Source: Gemmobacter aquaticus (lineage in GTDB: Bacteria; Pseudomonadota; Alphaproteobacteria; Rhodobacterales; Rhodobacteraceae). Taken from it: a stretch of DNA of 64,000 nucleotides. Numbering within the stretch: the first letter of the stretch is position 1; the number at the start of each line of letters is the position of its first letter. The stretch spans positions 248,001 through 312,000 of the forward strand of contig NZ_VOAK01000011.1 of assembly GCF_007859075.1 (NCBI RefSeq), given 5' to 3'. A model generated the notes under the pieces. The model saw only the letters and a program-made list of their open reading frames with translations, was not told where the DNA came from and did not search any database. Both the position numbers and the translations under genes were made by a program. Positions 51,513 to 60,902 of the stretch are shown here, in pieces.

Positions 51513-51929
51513 ATGACCGCCTCGCTTTCCGGGCTATTCCGCAGCCTGTTTCCGGCAATCGTCGCCCTGTTCGGTCTCGCCGTGCTCGGCGGGGCAGGGA
51601 TGTATATGGCGCAGACGGGCGATGTGTTGGTGGCGCTCGTTCTGGTCTTTGCGGGGCTTGCGCTTGTGGTTGCGTTGTTCGGGCTGGTTGCTGTGCAGAT
51701 CGAGAACAATGTGCTTCTTGAGCGTATCGCCTACGCGCTGGAAGAGGGGTTGATCGCAGGTGACATGCCGGACGCGCTCGACGCGCCCGCGCAGGTGATG
51801 CCGCAAGCCCGCCAGCCGCAGGTGCCTGTTGCGCCCGCCCGGCCTGTCGCGCCGGCTGCTCCGGCACCACGTGGCCGGGTTGAACCCGTCGTGACCATGC
51901 GTGCATCAGGTGTTGCGCAGCCCCGCTGA
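51513..51929 (+). CDS. Small membrane protein of unknown function
   Basis: A 138-residue protein with two N-terminal transmembrane helices (FPAIVALFGLAVLGGAGMYM and VLVALVLVFAGLALVVALFGLVAV), an amphipathic helix (LERIAYALEEGLI) and a Pro/Ala/Val-rich C-terminal tail. I recognise no domain. It lies between the dehydrogenase and the amidohydrolase genes on the same strand. Confidence 0.65.
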   Translation: MTASLSGLFRSLFPAIVALFGLAVLGGAGMYMAQTGDVLVALVLVFAGLALVVALFGLVAVQIENNVLLERIAYALEEGLIAGDMPDALDAPAQVMPQARQPQVPVAPARPVAPAAPAPRGRVEPVVTMRASGVAQPR

Positions 51930-51969
51930 ACGGCCGAACGGGCGTAAATCGACGAAAGGAGACGCGCCC

Positions 51970-53115
51970 ATGACAACCGGACAGGATGAAATCACACAAC
52001 TGGTCGCCTTCCGCCGTGCGTTGCACCGCATCCCCGAGCTTTCGGGCAATGAGGCGCGGACGGCCAGGGAGGTAGAGGCCTTCACGCAGGCGTCCCGCCC
52101 GGATCAGGTGATCCGGGCGCTTGGTGGCCACGGGCTTGCGCTGATCTATGCGGGGTCAGAGCCCGGACCAACCGTCATGATCCGCGCCGAACTCGACGCC
52201 CTTCCGATTGCCGAGACGGGACCGGTAGAATGGCGATCGGCCGTTCCGGGTAAGGGGCATCTTTGCGGCCATGACGGGCATATGGCGATCCTTGCGGGGC
52301 TTGCGCTTCGTCTTGGGTGGCAGCGCCCGTCCCGAGGCCGGGTGGTGCTAATGTTCCAACCCGCCGAAGAGGATGGATCGGGCGCTGCGGCGGTCATCGC
52401 GGATGCGCGTTTCCCTTCGATCAAGCCGGATTTCGCCTTTTCGCTGCACAACTTGCCGGGTCTGCCGTTGGGGCATGCGGTGATTGAGCCGGGGCCGGCC
52501 AACTGTGCATCGGTCGGGATGCGGCTGGCGTTTGCCGGGCGCACCGCCCACGCAGCCGAGCCGCACAAGGCCGTCAGCCCTGCGATGACCATCGCCCGAC
52601 TGGTGCCCGCGCTCTCCGCGCTTGGAACTGGTGGCGCGCTGGACGAGAGCTTCCGTCTGGTCACCATCACCCACCTGTCGATGGGCGAGCCCGCCTTTGG
52701 CATAACGCCGGGGGCAGGCGAGGTCTGGGCGACGCTGCGCTGTTTGACGGATGATGGCATGTCTGCGCTGAAATCGGCTGCGCTGGCATTGGCCGAGGCT
52801 GAAGCGCAGGCGGCCGGCCTGAAGCTCTCGGTCAGTTGGCACGACGATTTCGCGGCCAGCCGCAATGACCCTGAGGCCACGGCCCTGATGCGCGCGGCCC
52901 TGATGGCGGCGGGCCTACCGGTCATTCCGGGCGAGCCGATGCGCGCCTCTGAGGATTTTGGCCGCTTTGGTGCAACGGCCAGGTCGGCGATGTTCTGGCT
53001 GGGCGCGGGCGAGACGCATCCCGCGCTGCACGCGCCGGACTATGATTTCCCCGACAGCCTGATTGCGCCAGGTCTTGCGGCCTTTGAACGTGTCATTCGC
53101 GATCTGCTGGGCTGA
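51970..53115 (+). CDS. M20 family amidohydrolase / metallopeptidase
   Basis: A 381-residue enzyme of the M20 aminoacylase/hippurate hydrolase group: VMIRAELDALPIAE, metal-binding HLCGHDGHMAILAGLAL, FQPAEEDGSGAAAV, dimerisation domain with FAGRTAHAAEPHKAVSPA, and the C-terminal THPALHAPDYDFPD. It probably hydrolyses N-acyl amino acids or related amides. AAAGGAG precedes the ATG at 51970. Confidence 0.92.
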   Translation: MTTGQDEITQLVAFRRALHRIPELSGNEARTAREVEAFTQASRPDQVIRALGGHGLALIYAGSEPGPTVMIRAELDALPIAETGPVEWRSAVPGKGHLCGHDGHMAILAGLALRLGWQRPSRGRVVLMFQPAEEDGSGAAAVIADARFPSIKPDFAFSLHNLPGLPLGHAVIEPGPANCASVGMRLAFAGRTAHAAEPHKAVSPAMTIARLVPALSALGTGGALDESFRLVTITHLSMGEPAFGITPGAGEVWATLRCLTDDGMSALKSAALALAEAEAQAAGLKLSVSWHDDFAASRNDPEATALMRAALMAAGLPVIPGEPMRASEDFGRFGATARSAMFWLGAGETHPALHAPDYDFPDSLIAPGLAAFERVIRDLLG

Positions 53116-53238
53116 CCTTGCCGTTGCGCGCTTGCGCCGACCTGCGGTCGCCCCCATGAGGGGCGCTTAAGCCTGCCTCGATAATCGTGCCCCACGGCGC
53201 GCCTTGCGCCATGGGAACACAAGCCGAGGGTCCGAACG

Positions 53239-55524
53239 ATGAACATGGCGATTACCGATGGTCTGCAACTGATGCCGCCGCCCTTTGCGGATGGGCTGGG
53301 GAAGTGGTCGCGCGAGAACGGCACGCCGGGCACGACAAGCTATGCAGGCCAGCCCGATGCGGCGCTGGTGCCGTCGGATCAGGATTTCGGCGGCTGCCTC
53401 GAACTGCAGAAGACGGAAACCGTGCAACGTTTGCGCCACAAGGGCGAGACGCCGATCCGGCCGGGGCTTTACCTGCGTGTGACGGCGCGGGTCAAGGCGG
53501 TGGCGGGCAGCCTGCCGGATGTCCGCATTGCGGCCTATGCGGCGCGCGAAGACGGGTCCGCGGTCTCCGTTCCGCTGACCGCGCCCTCGGTGAGCCTGAC
53601 CTCTTATGGCGAGGTCGTCACGATCAGCGCCATCATCGGCTCGGGCAATCGGCAAGGCGTCGATCTGGTCTGGGGCGTCCAGCCCGCCTATGGCCATTTC
53701 GGGCTGGACCTGACCGGCCCGAATGGTGGCGTCGTGCGCATCGACGATATCGAGATCGAGGATGTCACCGAGGTCTTTCACCGCAAGATGCTCGATGTGG
53801 TGGATGTGCGCGACTATGGCGCGCTTGGCGACGGCACGACCGATGACCGCGCGGCCTTTGCCGCCGCAGACGCCGCAGCCAGTGGCCGAACGGTTCTGGT
53901 CTCGGCCGGAACCTATCGGCTTGCGTCGGATTTTACCTTCAGCAACGCGGTCAGGTTTGAGGGCGCGCTGGTGATGCCTGCCTCGGCGCGCCTGACCTGC
54001 ACCCGCAACTATGATCTGAACACCTATGCGGCGGCCTTCGGGTCCGAGCTGGAGGGGTTCCGGCGCGGCCTGCAGACGCTTTTCTACTTTACCGATCATG
54101 TGACCTTTGACCTGTCGGGCCGAAAGGTTGACCTGACCGCGCCGATCAACGTGGCCAACCTCTGCGGGCTCACGTCGCTCAGCAGCCGCCGGGTGCTGAC
54201 GAACGGCCAGATCGGGGCCGGAGATTCGGCAGCCTGGGACGATGCCGAGGTCACATCCGTTGCCACATATTCTGCGGCGCAGCCCTATACGCTGACAGGC
54301 GTTGTCAATGTGGCGAACATCCCTGTTGGTGCGCGCATCTCGGGCCCGGGCGTCGGCCGCGAGGTCTATGTGCGTGCCAAGAACACAGCGGCCGGCACGC
54401 TGACGCTGAGCCGCCCGCTGTGGGGCGCGGCGGGGACGCGCACCTTCACCTTTACCCGCTACCGCTATCTGCTGGATTTCTCAGGCTTCGATTCCCTGTC
54501 GCGGTTCGAGATCACGGATATCGAGTTCAACTGCGCGGGGCGGGCGAGTGGTATCCTCTTGCCGGATTCAGGGCTGACCTTCCGCATCGCCGATTGCGTT
54601 TTCTCTGGCCCGAAAGACCGGGCAATCACCTCGATCGGCACGGGGTGTCAGGGGTTAATCGTCGATCAGTGCCAGTTCCTGTCGAACGAGCAATCGAAGG
54701 CCGCGCAGAACCGCACTTCTGTCGCGCTGAATGTGAACGCCAATGACGCGAAGCTGCGCGATAACCGGATTGTACGCTTTGCCCATTTCGCCGTGTTGTC
54801 GGGTGGCGGCAACCTTGTCATCGGCAACCACTTCTTTCAGGGCGACGACCAGACCGACGGCTTGCGTCAGGCGGGCCTTGTCTTCACCAGCCCGAACTGC
54901 CGCTCGATCGTGTCGGACAACTACATCGACAACTGCTGGATCGAATGGTCGAACGAGCATGACCCCGAGCCGGGGTTCGGCAGCGGCTTTTCCTTCGGGG
55001 GGCTGTCGATGACCTCGAACACGTTCATGGCGTCCAATGTTGCGCCCTCGTTCCGCTGGCTGGTGATCAAGCCGCGCGGGCCGGGGCATTTCCTGAACGG
55101 GCTGTCCGTCACGGGCAATGTGTTCCGGGCGATCGACGGGGCCGTGGACCGGATCGAAAAGGTGGATACCTCGCAGGCCGGACTGGACCACGGCCGGGCG
55201 CGCAACGTGCTCTTTCAGTCCAACGTGTTCCATGGCGTGTCCCAGATCTGCGTGAACCCGGTGACGGTCACCCATGAGCAGCCGACAACGGCGGCGACGT
55301 GGACGGTTGATGCGTCAGACCTGTTGCCCTTTGGCGGCAAGGCAATCACGGTTGTTTCTGTTGTCCCGGCAGGTGCGCTTCGAAATGCGGGAAATGCTGT
55401 GGCGCATGCCGCGCCCTATGCCGAGGCGATGCAGGGTGCGGGTGACGCCCGCATCGCCCTGAAATGGCCCGAGGCCCTGCGCGGGGCGGTGGTCGTCACC
55501 TTGCGCAGCGATACACCGCAGTAA
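53239..55524 (+). CDS. Right-handed beta-helix (GH28-related/pectate-lyase superfamily) protein
   Basis: A 761-residue protein. Residues 1-180 form an N-terminal beta-rich module (LQLMPPPFADGLGKWSREN..; FGLDLTGPNGGVVRIDDIEIED). The pectate-lyase-3 type entry motif VVDVRDYGALGDGTTDDRAAF is at about 186-206, followed by beta-helix repeats rich in Asn and Asp turns (ISDNYIDNC-type, LRDNRIVRF, VIGNHFFQGDDQ). No signal peptide is present. Relatives are phage tail spikes and gene transfer agent head spikes, and this orphan may be such a spike; a polysaccharide lyase or hydrolase is the alternative. A strong terminator follows. Confidence 0.85.
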   Translation: MNMAITDGLQLMPPPFADGLGKWSRENGTPGTTSYAGQPDAALVPSDQDFGGCLELQKTETVQRLRHKGETPIRPGLYLRVTARVKAVAGSLPDVRIAAYAAREDGSAVSVPLTAPSVSLTSYGEVVTISAIIGSGNRQGVDLVWGVQPAYGHFGLDLTGPNGGVVRIDDIEIEDVTEVFHRKMLDVVDVRDYGALGDGTTDDRAAFAAADAAASGRTVLVSAGTYRLASDFTFSNAVRFEGALVMPASARLTCTRNYDLNTYAAAFGSELEGFRRGLQTLFYFTDHVTFDLSGRKVDLTAPINVANLCGLTSLSSRRVLTNGQIGAGDSAAWDDAEVTSVATYSAAQPYTLTGVVNVANIPVGARISGPGVGREVYVRAKNTAAGTLTLSRPLWGAAGTRTFTFTRYRYLLDFSGFDSLSRFEITDIEFNCAGRASGILLPDSGLTFRIADCVFSGPKDRAITSIGTGCQGLIVDQCQFLSNEQSKAAQNRTSVALNVNANDAKLRDNRIVRFAHFAVLSGGGNLVIGNHFFQGDDQTDGLRQAGLVFTSPNCRSIVSDNYIDNCWIEWSNEHDPEPGFGSGFSFGGLSMTSNTFMASNVAPSFRWLVIKPRGPGHFLNGLSVTGNVFRAIDGAVDRIEKVDTSQAGLDHGRARNVLFQSNVFHGVSQICVNPVTVTHEQPTTAATWTVDASDLLPFGGKAITVVSVVPAGALRNAGNAVAHAAPYAEAMQGAGDARIALKWPEALRGAVVVTLRSDTPQ

Positions 55525-55527
55525 TGA

Positions 55528-55550
55528 AAGGGGCGCCCGCGGGCGCCCTT
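55528..55550. terminator. Terminator between the beta-helix gene and the convergent split-barrel gene
   Basis: GGGCGCCC-GC-GGGCGCCC flanked by AA and TT, 4 bases after one stop and 2 bases before the other. It can serve both genes. Confidence 0.72.
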
Positions 55551-55551
55551 A

Positions 55552-56052
55552 TCACATCAGGTCAGCGGGGACCAATCGATAGGCACTGGCAAAGCCGCCG
55601 TTCAGCAGCGCAGCGATCGGGCGCAGGCGGACAAAGATGAAATCCGGAAAGTCGATGTAAAGCTGCGCCTTGGGGTGATCTGCCAGCCACTTTTGGCGCA
55701 GGGCCAGATGTTCGGGGGCATCGCGAGAAACCGGCTCCGCTGCAACGCGCAGCATCAGGCGCGGATGGGTCAGCGGATCGCCCTTTTCCCCCGGCTCGCC
55801 CACCATGACGGCGGCCAGCGGGTGGGTCTCCAGCGCCCGGCGGTGCAGCGCGAGGCCCGAAACCAGGGTCAGCGGGCAGCCATCGGGATCAAGCCCAAAG
55901 GCGATGCGGCTGATCCCAGGCGTACCGGTGTCGGGGTCTGTGAAGGACAGGGCCGCATGGCGGGCCGCGCCCAGCAGGTCGCGCGCAAGTCTGCGGGCCG
56001 CATCATCGGCAGGCTGGACGGGGTCGGGGCGGCGGTCGGTCAAGGCGGTCAC
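55552..56052 (-). CDS. FMN-binding split-barrel / HugZ-like protein
   Basis: About 166 residues of a pyridoxamine-phosphate-oxidase-fold protein: DDAARRLARDLLGAARHAAL, GTPGISRIAFGLDPDGCPLTLVS, HRRALETHPLAAVMVGEPGEKGDPLTHPRLMLR and a C-terminal YIDFPDFIFVRLRP. It is of the HugZ/HutZ-like pattern, which includes haem-degrading enzymes; the haem role here is only a possibility. The start is uncertain: GTG at 56052 is chosen; the frame is open to a TTG at 56094. Confidence 0.75.
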   Translation of the reverse strand: MTALTDRRPDPVQPADDAARRLARDLLGAARHAALSFTDPDTGTPGISRIAFGLDPDGCPLTLVSGLALHRRALETHPLAAVMVGEPGEKGDPLTHPRLMLRVAAEPVSRDAPEHLALRQKWLADHPKAQLYIDFPDFIFVRLRPIAALLNGGFASAYRLVPADLM

Positions 56053-56113
56053 CCATGTTGACAAGCGGCTATCGCGGGCGTTTGCTGGCTGCAATCATCG
56101 CTACAGGCGCATC

Positions 56114-57760
56114 ATGTCCGGCACAAGCCGATTGGCCGAAAAGGCCCACAGCCCATTCCTTCCCAAACTCGTGACCGTGCTGCGCGAAGGCTATGATGGA
56201 CGCGCCTTGCGGTCCGATGCCATCGCGGGACTGACCGTGGCCATCGTCGCATTGCCGCTCTCGATGGCCATTGCGATCGCAAGCGGTGTCGGGCCCGAGC
56301 GGGGGCTCTATTCGGCAATCGTGGGTGGATTTCTCGTCTCTGCCCTTGGCGGATCGCGCTTTCAGATCGGCGGCCCCGCGGGGGCCTTCATCGTGCTGGT
56401 TTCGGCTTGTGTGGCGCAGATCGGGCTGCAGGGGTTGATCCTCGCCACGATCCTTTCAGGTGCGATGCTGATCCTGGCCGGTCTGTCGCGACTGGGCACT
56501 TATATCCGGTTCATTCCCTATCCGGTGACGCTGGGGTTCACTGCAGGCATTGCCGTCATCATCTTTGCAAGCCAGATCCGCGATCTGTTCGGCCTGGCCC
56601 TTGCGGGACCCGAGCCCGGCGCCTTGCCCGAAAAGATCCTCGCGCTGTGGGAGGCGCGGTCAACCCTGAGTCCCGCCGCCGCTGGAGTGAGCCTTGGGAC
56701 CATTGCGCTGATCCTTGGTCTGCGCCGCTTTGTGCCCAAGGCGCCCGGCATGCTGATCGCGGTCGTGGCAATGAGCCTTCTGGCCGCCCTGGGCCTGCCG
56801 GTCGAAACCATCGGCAGCCGGTTTGGCGAGCTGCCCCGGATGCTTCCCGCGCCCGGCTTGCCCCCCTTGGGATGGGAGGCCGTTACGGCCGCGCTTCCCT
56901 GGGCCGTGAGTTTTACGCTTCTGGGCGCGATCGAGTCGCTGCTTTCGGCGGTCGTGGCCGATGGCATGACGGGCCGCCAGCATCGCGCCAACGCTGAACT
57001 GGTGGCGCAAGGCGTGGCGAACATCGGTGCCGGCGTCTTTGGTGGCTTCTGCGTGACCGGCACAATCGCGCGCACGGCAACCAATGTGCGGGCCGGTTCG
57101 CGCGGGCCGGTATCCGGCATGCTGCATGCCGTCTTTCTTGCGCTTGCCCTTCTGCTTGCAGCGCCGCTTGCCGCCTATATTCCGCTGGCGGCGCTCGCCG
57201 GTGTTCTGGCCATCGTTGCCTGGAACATGGCCGAACGGCATGAGATCGCGGCCCTCTTGCGCACCAGCCGGGCCGATGCGGTGGTGATGGTTGTGACCTT
57301 CCTTCTGGTGGTCTTCGAAGATCTGACAGCCGGCATCATCACAGGTTTTGCGCTGTCCGGGCTGGTCTTTGTCAAACGCATGTCCGATGCGGCGACGGTT
57401 GAGCCGCATGGTACGGCCTTTGACCAGCCGGGTCGCGATGACCGAGTGATCTACCGCCTTTCCGGGCCTTACTTCTTTGGCGCTGCCGCGCAGCTTGGGT
57501 CTGCGCTGGAACGGATTGCCGATCATCCAAAGGTGGTGATCGTCGATCTGACCGAGGTGCCGCTGGTCGATGCAACCGGCGTCCACAGCATCGACATGCT
57601 GGAGCGCAAGATCGTCAGGACCGGCGGGCGGCTCTGGTTCACCGGCGCCCGTCCACGGGTCGCGGCGGCTCTGCGCAAGGCCGGTCTGACAGAGCCGCGC
57701 ATCCGCTACTGGCCCGATATCGCCACGGCGGAAGCGGCCATGCAACAAGAGCGCAAGTGA
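56114..57760 (+). CDS. SulP family inorganic anion transporter with STAS domain
   Basis: A 548-residue transporter: the SulP core (AIAGLTVAIVALPLSMAIAIASGVGPERGLYSAIVGGFLVSALGGSRFQIGGPAGAFI), 12 or more helices, then a C-terminal STAS domain (VIVDLTEVPLVDATGVHSIDMLERK, about 455-545). SulP proteins move sulfate, bicarbonate or dicarboxylates; the substrate here is unknown. The start at 56114 is preferred over longer frames. Confidence 0.9.
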   Translation: MSGTSRLAEKAHSPFLPKLVTVLREGYDGRALRSDAIAGLTVAIVALPLSMAIAIASGVGPERGLYSAIVGGFLVSALGGSRFQIGGPAGAFIVLVSACVAQIGLQGLILATILSGAMLILAGLSRLGTYIRFIPYPVTLGFTAGIAVIIFASQIRDLFGLALAGPEPGALPEKILALWEARSTLSPAAAGVSLGTIALILGLRRFVPKAPGMLIAVVAMSLLAALGLPVETIGSRFGELPRMLPAPGLPPLGWEAVTAALPWAVSFTLLGAIESLLSAVVADGMTGRQHRANAELVAQGVANIGAGVFGGFCVTGTIARTATNVRAGSRGPVSGMLHAVFLALALLLAAPLAAYIPLAALAGVLAIVAWNMAERHEIAALLRTSRADAVVMVVTFLLVVFEDLTAGIITGFALSGLVFVKRMSDAATVEPHGTAFDQPGRDDRVIYRLSGPYFFGAAAQLGSALERIADHPKVVIVDLTEVPLVDATGVHSIDMLERKIVRTGGRLWFTGARPRVAAALRKAGLTEPRIRYWPDIATAEAAMQQERK

Positions 57761-57869
57761 TTCGCGCAGAAGCACGGCTCTCGCCCCGGTTGCCGAGTGT
57801 GCATTTCGGACAGTTTGGGAACGTTGCGTCACATCTCGCCTTCGGCAAGCTGTGCCTGACACCGCTAGC

Positions 57870-58012
57870 GCGTTGAAAACGCTTGCCTAACATTTCCGTG
57901 AGTTTTCAGAATTTACATCTTTCCACAATATTCAGTCAATGAATTTACAGAAAAAATCATGCAATAAAAGGACTTACATGGAATCGATGATATGGTTTAC
58001 AATGAATGTAAG
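57870..58012 (+). promoter_or_regulatory. AT-rich upstream region of acs with spaced TTTACA motifs
   Basis: This is the most AT-rich stretch of the window and is directly upstream of acs. TTTACA occurs at 57912-57917, 57944-57949 and 57996-58001 and CTTACA at 57973-57978, with spacings of 32, 29 and 23 bases; an inverted CTTACAT/ATGTAAG pair sits at 57973-57979 and 58006-58012. GCGTT-GAA-AACGC is at 57870-57882. This looks like a regulator-bound promoter region; no promoter elements are assigned with confidence. Confidence 0.5.
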
Positions 58013-58068
58013 GATGGAGGACGTGCCCGGCCCGGCGCGTGGACGACAAGCAAGAGGGGGGAGAGCCC

Positions 58069-60036
58069 ATGACCCAACAGCCGACCGAAATCGCACCCGA
58101 GGTGCGCGCGGTTCCCACCGGTTACGACAAGGCACATGCCGACATCGCCAAGTATCGTGCGATGTATTCCGAATCCATCGAGGACCCGGATGCCTTCTGG
58201 GGGCGCGAAGGGCAGCGGCTGGACTGGATCAAGCCCTATTCGCGCGTGAAGAACACCGACTTCACCTTTGGCAAGGTGTCGATCAAGTGGTTCGAGGACG
58301 GTGTGCTGAACGCCTCGGTCAACTGCATCGACCGCCATCTGAAAGACCGCTCGCTGCAGACTGCCATCATCTGGGAACCCGATGATCCGGCAACCCCCGC
58401 CCGCCACATCACCTACAAGGAACTGGCGGAAAAGGTGAACCGCATGGCGAACGTCCTGCTCTCGCAGGGTGTGATGCGGGGCGACCGGGTCGTGATCTAT
58501 CTTCCGATGATCCCTGAAGCGGCCTATGCGATGCTGGCCTGTGCGCGGATCGGTGCAATCCATTCCATCGTTTTCGCGGGCTTCTCGCCCGACGCACTGG
58601 CCAACCGCATCAATGACTGCGGCGCCAAGCTGGTGATCACCGCCGATACCGCGCCGCGCGGTGGCAAGCGCACGCCGCTGAAGTCGAACACCGATGCCGC
58701 CTTGCTGCATTGCTCGGACAAGGTGCGCTGCCTTGTGGTCAAGCACACCGGCGACCAGACCTCGTGGATCCAGGGGCGCGACGTCGATGTGCTGGCGTTG
58801 ATGGATATGGTCAGCCCCGAATGCCCGCCGCGCCCGATGGGGGCCGAGGATCCGCTGTTCATCCTTTATACTTCCGGCTCGACCGGCAAGCCCAAGGGCG
58901 TGGTGCACACGACCGGCGGTTATCTGGTCTATGCAGCGATGACCCATCAATACACCTTCGACTATCAGGAAGGTGACGTGTTCTGGTGCACCGCCGACGT
59001 GGGTTGGGTGACCGGGCACAGCTATATCATCTATGGCCCGCTGGCCAATGGCGCGACCACGCTGATGTTCGAGGGTGTGCCGACCTTCCCCGATGCCGGT
59101 CGCTTCTGGGAGGTTTGCGCCAAGCATGGCGTGACACAGTTCTACACGGCACCGACCGCCATCCGCTCGCTGATGGGGCAGGGGGCCGAGTGGGTCGAGA
59201 AGCACGATCTGTCGAAACTGCGCGTGCTTGGGTCGGTAGGTGAGCCGATCAACCCCGAAGCCTGGGTCTGGTATGACAAGCATGTCGGCAAGGGCAAATG
59301 CCCCATCGTTGACACCTTCTGGCAGACGGAAACGGGCGGCCACATGATCACGCCGCTGCCCTACGCCACGCCCACCAAGCCCGGCTCGGCCACGCTTCCC
59401 TTCTTTGGCGTGAAACCGGTCGTGCTGGACCCCGCCACTGCCAAGCGCCGCGACGAGGTGGAGACCGAGGGCGTGCTCTGCATTGCCGACAGCTGGCCGG
59501 GCCAGATGCGCACCCTTTGGGGCGATCATGACCGGTTCCAGGAAGCCTATTTCGCGCAGTACAAGGGCTATTACTTCACCGGTGACGGATGCCGCCGCGA
59601 TCAGGACGGCTATCTTTGGATCACCGGTCGCGTCGATGACGTGATCAACGTCTCGGGCCACCGCATGGGCACGGCCGAGGTGGAGTCGGCTCTGGTTGCC
59701 CATGCCGCCGTGGCCGAGGCTGCCGTGGTCGGCTTCCCGCATGACATCAAGGGGCAGGGCATCTATGCCTATGTCACGCTGATGAATGACATCGAGCCGT
59801 CCGAGGACCTGCGCAAGGATCTGGTCAAGTGGGTTCGTACCGAGATCGGTCCGATCGCTTCGCCCGACGTGATCCAGTGGGCGCCGGGTCTGCCCAAGAC
59901 CCGCTCGGGCAAGATCATGCGCCGCATCCTGCGCAAGATCGCCGAGAATGACTTTGGCAGCCTTGGCGATACGTCGACGCTGGCCGATCCGTCGGTCGTC
60001 GAGGATCTGATCGCCAACCGCGCAAGCAAGGGCTGA
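58069..60036 (+). CDS. acs: Acetyl-CoA synthetase (AMP-forming)
   Basis: A 655-residue Acs: adenylation motif [11 protein letters not shown] at 267-277, acetate-pocket [14 protein letters not shown] near 424-437, [33 protein letters not shown], and the acetylation-regulated Lys in [17 protein letters not shown]. It makes acetyl-CoA from acetate, ATP and CoA, releasing AMP and PPi. The Trp at the acyl pocket favours acetate over longer acids. The ATG at 58069 has GAGGGGGGAGAG upstream. It is followed 9 bases later by adk. Confidence 0.95.
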   Translation: MTQQPTEIAPEVRAVPTGYDKAHADIAKYRAMYSESIEDPDAFWGREGQRLDWIKPYSRVKNTDFTFGKVSIKWFEDGVLNASVNCIDRHLKDRSLQTAIIWEPDDPATPARHITYKELAEKVNRMANVLLSQGVMRGDRVVIYLPMIPEAAYAMLACARIGAIHSIVFAGFSPDALANRINDCGAKLVITADTAPRGGKRTPLKSNTDAALLHCSDKVRCLVVKHTGDQTSWIQGRDVDVLALMDMVSPECPPRPMGAEDPLFILYTSGSTGKPKGVVHTTGGYLVYAAMTHQYTFDYQEGDVFWCTADVGWVTGHSYIIYGPLANGATTLMFEGVPTFPDAGRFWEVCAKHGVTQFYTAPTAIRSLMGQGAEWVEKHDLSKLRVLGSVGEPINPEAWVWYDKHVGKGKCPIVDTFWQTETGGHMITPLPYATPTKPGSATLPFFGVKPVVLDPATAKRRDEVETEGVLCIADSWPGQMRTLWGDHDRFQEAYFAQYKGYYFTGDGCRRDQDGYLWITGRVDDVINVSGHRMGTAEVESALVAHAAVAEAAVVGFPHDIKGQGIYAYVTLMNDIEPSEDLRKDLVKWVRTEIGPIASPDVIQWAPGLPKTRSGKIMRRILRKIAENDFGSLGDTSTLADPSVVEDLIANRASKG

Positions 60037-60045
60037 GGCAGAGCA

Positions 60046-60732
60046 ATGAACGTGGTTGAGGCTGTCACCACCCCTGCCGTGCTGATCCTGCTGGGCCCTC
60101 CGGGGGCCGGCAAGGGCACCCAGGCCCGCATGCTGGAAGAGGACTTCGGTCTTGTGCAGCTTTCGACCGGCGATCTGTTGCGCGCGGCAGTGGCCCAGGG
60201 CACCGAGGCGGGGCGCAAGGCCAAGGCGGTGATGGAGGCGGGGCAGCTTGTCTCCGACGACATCGTGCTTGCGATCCTCAAGGACCGGATGGCCCAGCCC
60301 GACGTGGCCCGCGGCGTCATCCTCGACGGGTTCCCCCGCACGGCGGCCCAGGCCGAGGCGCTGGATGCGCTGCTGGCCACCGCCGGACAGAAAGTGACCG
60401 CCGCCGTCAGCCTTGAGGTTGACGACGAGGCAATGGTGGGCCGGGTGTCCGGCCGCTACACCTGCGCCGGATGCGGTGAAGGATATCATGACGAGTTCAA
60501 GGTGCCGGCCGTTGCCGGCACCTGCGACAAATGCGGCGGCACCGAGTTCAAGCGGCGTGCCGACGACAATGCCGAAACCGTGCGCGAACGGCTGAAAGCC
60601 TATCACGCGCAGACGGCACCGCTGATCGCCTATTACGACGGCAAGGGCGTGCTGGAGCGGATCGATGCGATGGGGGAAATCCCTGCGATCCGTGACGCGC
60701 TCTCTGCCATCGTCAAACGCGTATCGGCCTGA
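60046..60732 (+). CDS. adk: Adenylate kinase, zinc-LID type
   Basis: A 228-residue kinase with P-loop LGPPGAGKGTQA at residues 16-27 and a LID carrying a Cys4 zinc-type site (CAGCGEGYHDEF and CDKCGG). It converts AMP and ATP to two ADP. Its place directly after acs makes biochemical sense, because acetate activation produces AMP. Alphaproteobacteria commonly keep another adk in the ribosomal-protein cluster, so this may be a second copy dedicated to acetate growth. Confidence 0.93.
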   Translation: MNVVEAVTTPAVLILLGPPGAGKGTQARMLEEDFGLVQLSTGDLLRAAVAQGTEAGRKAKAVMEAGQLVSDDIVLAILKDRMAQPDVARGVILDGFPRTAAQAEALDALLATAGQKVTAAVSLEVDDEAMVGRVSGRYTCAGCGEGYHDEFKVPAVAGTCDKCGGTEFKRRADDNAETVRERLKAYHAQTAPLIAYYDGKGVLERIDAMGEIPAIRDALSAIVKRVSA

Positions 60733-60739
60733 CGGAAGA

Positions 60740-60883
60740 CCACGTCCGGGAACGGAGGCCCGGTCGTGGAAACGAAGGAGGAGTTCCAGCCTGCGCAATT
60801 CCGCAGCACATCCCGGCCATGCCCGGATGTGAACGGAGAAGGCGTGCCCGGCAAGGAACCGTAAAACGCCGGCCGAAAGCCGG
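60740..60883 (+). promoter_or_regulatory. Array of four hairpins between adk and the MFS transporter gene
   Basis: In the 170-base gap four separate stem-loops can be drawn: CCACGTCCGGG/CCCGGTCGTGG (60740-60769), CTGCG/CGCAG (60791-60806), CACATCC/GGATGTG (60807-60831), and CCGGC/GCCGG (60869-60883). They are not followed by U-runs, so they are not ordinary terminators. The layout suggests an mRNA processing or stabilising region or an RNA control element before the transporter gene. Confidence 0.5.
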
Positions 60884-60902
60884 ATGAACAGGAGGAGGCC
60901 AC

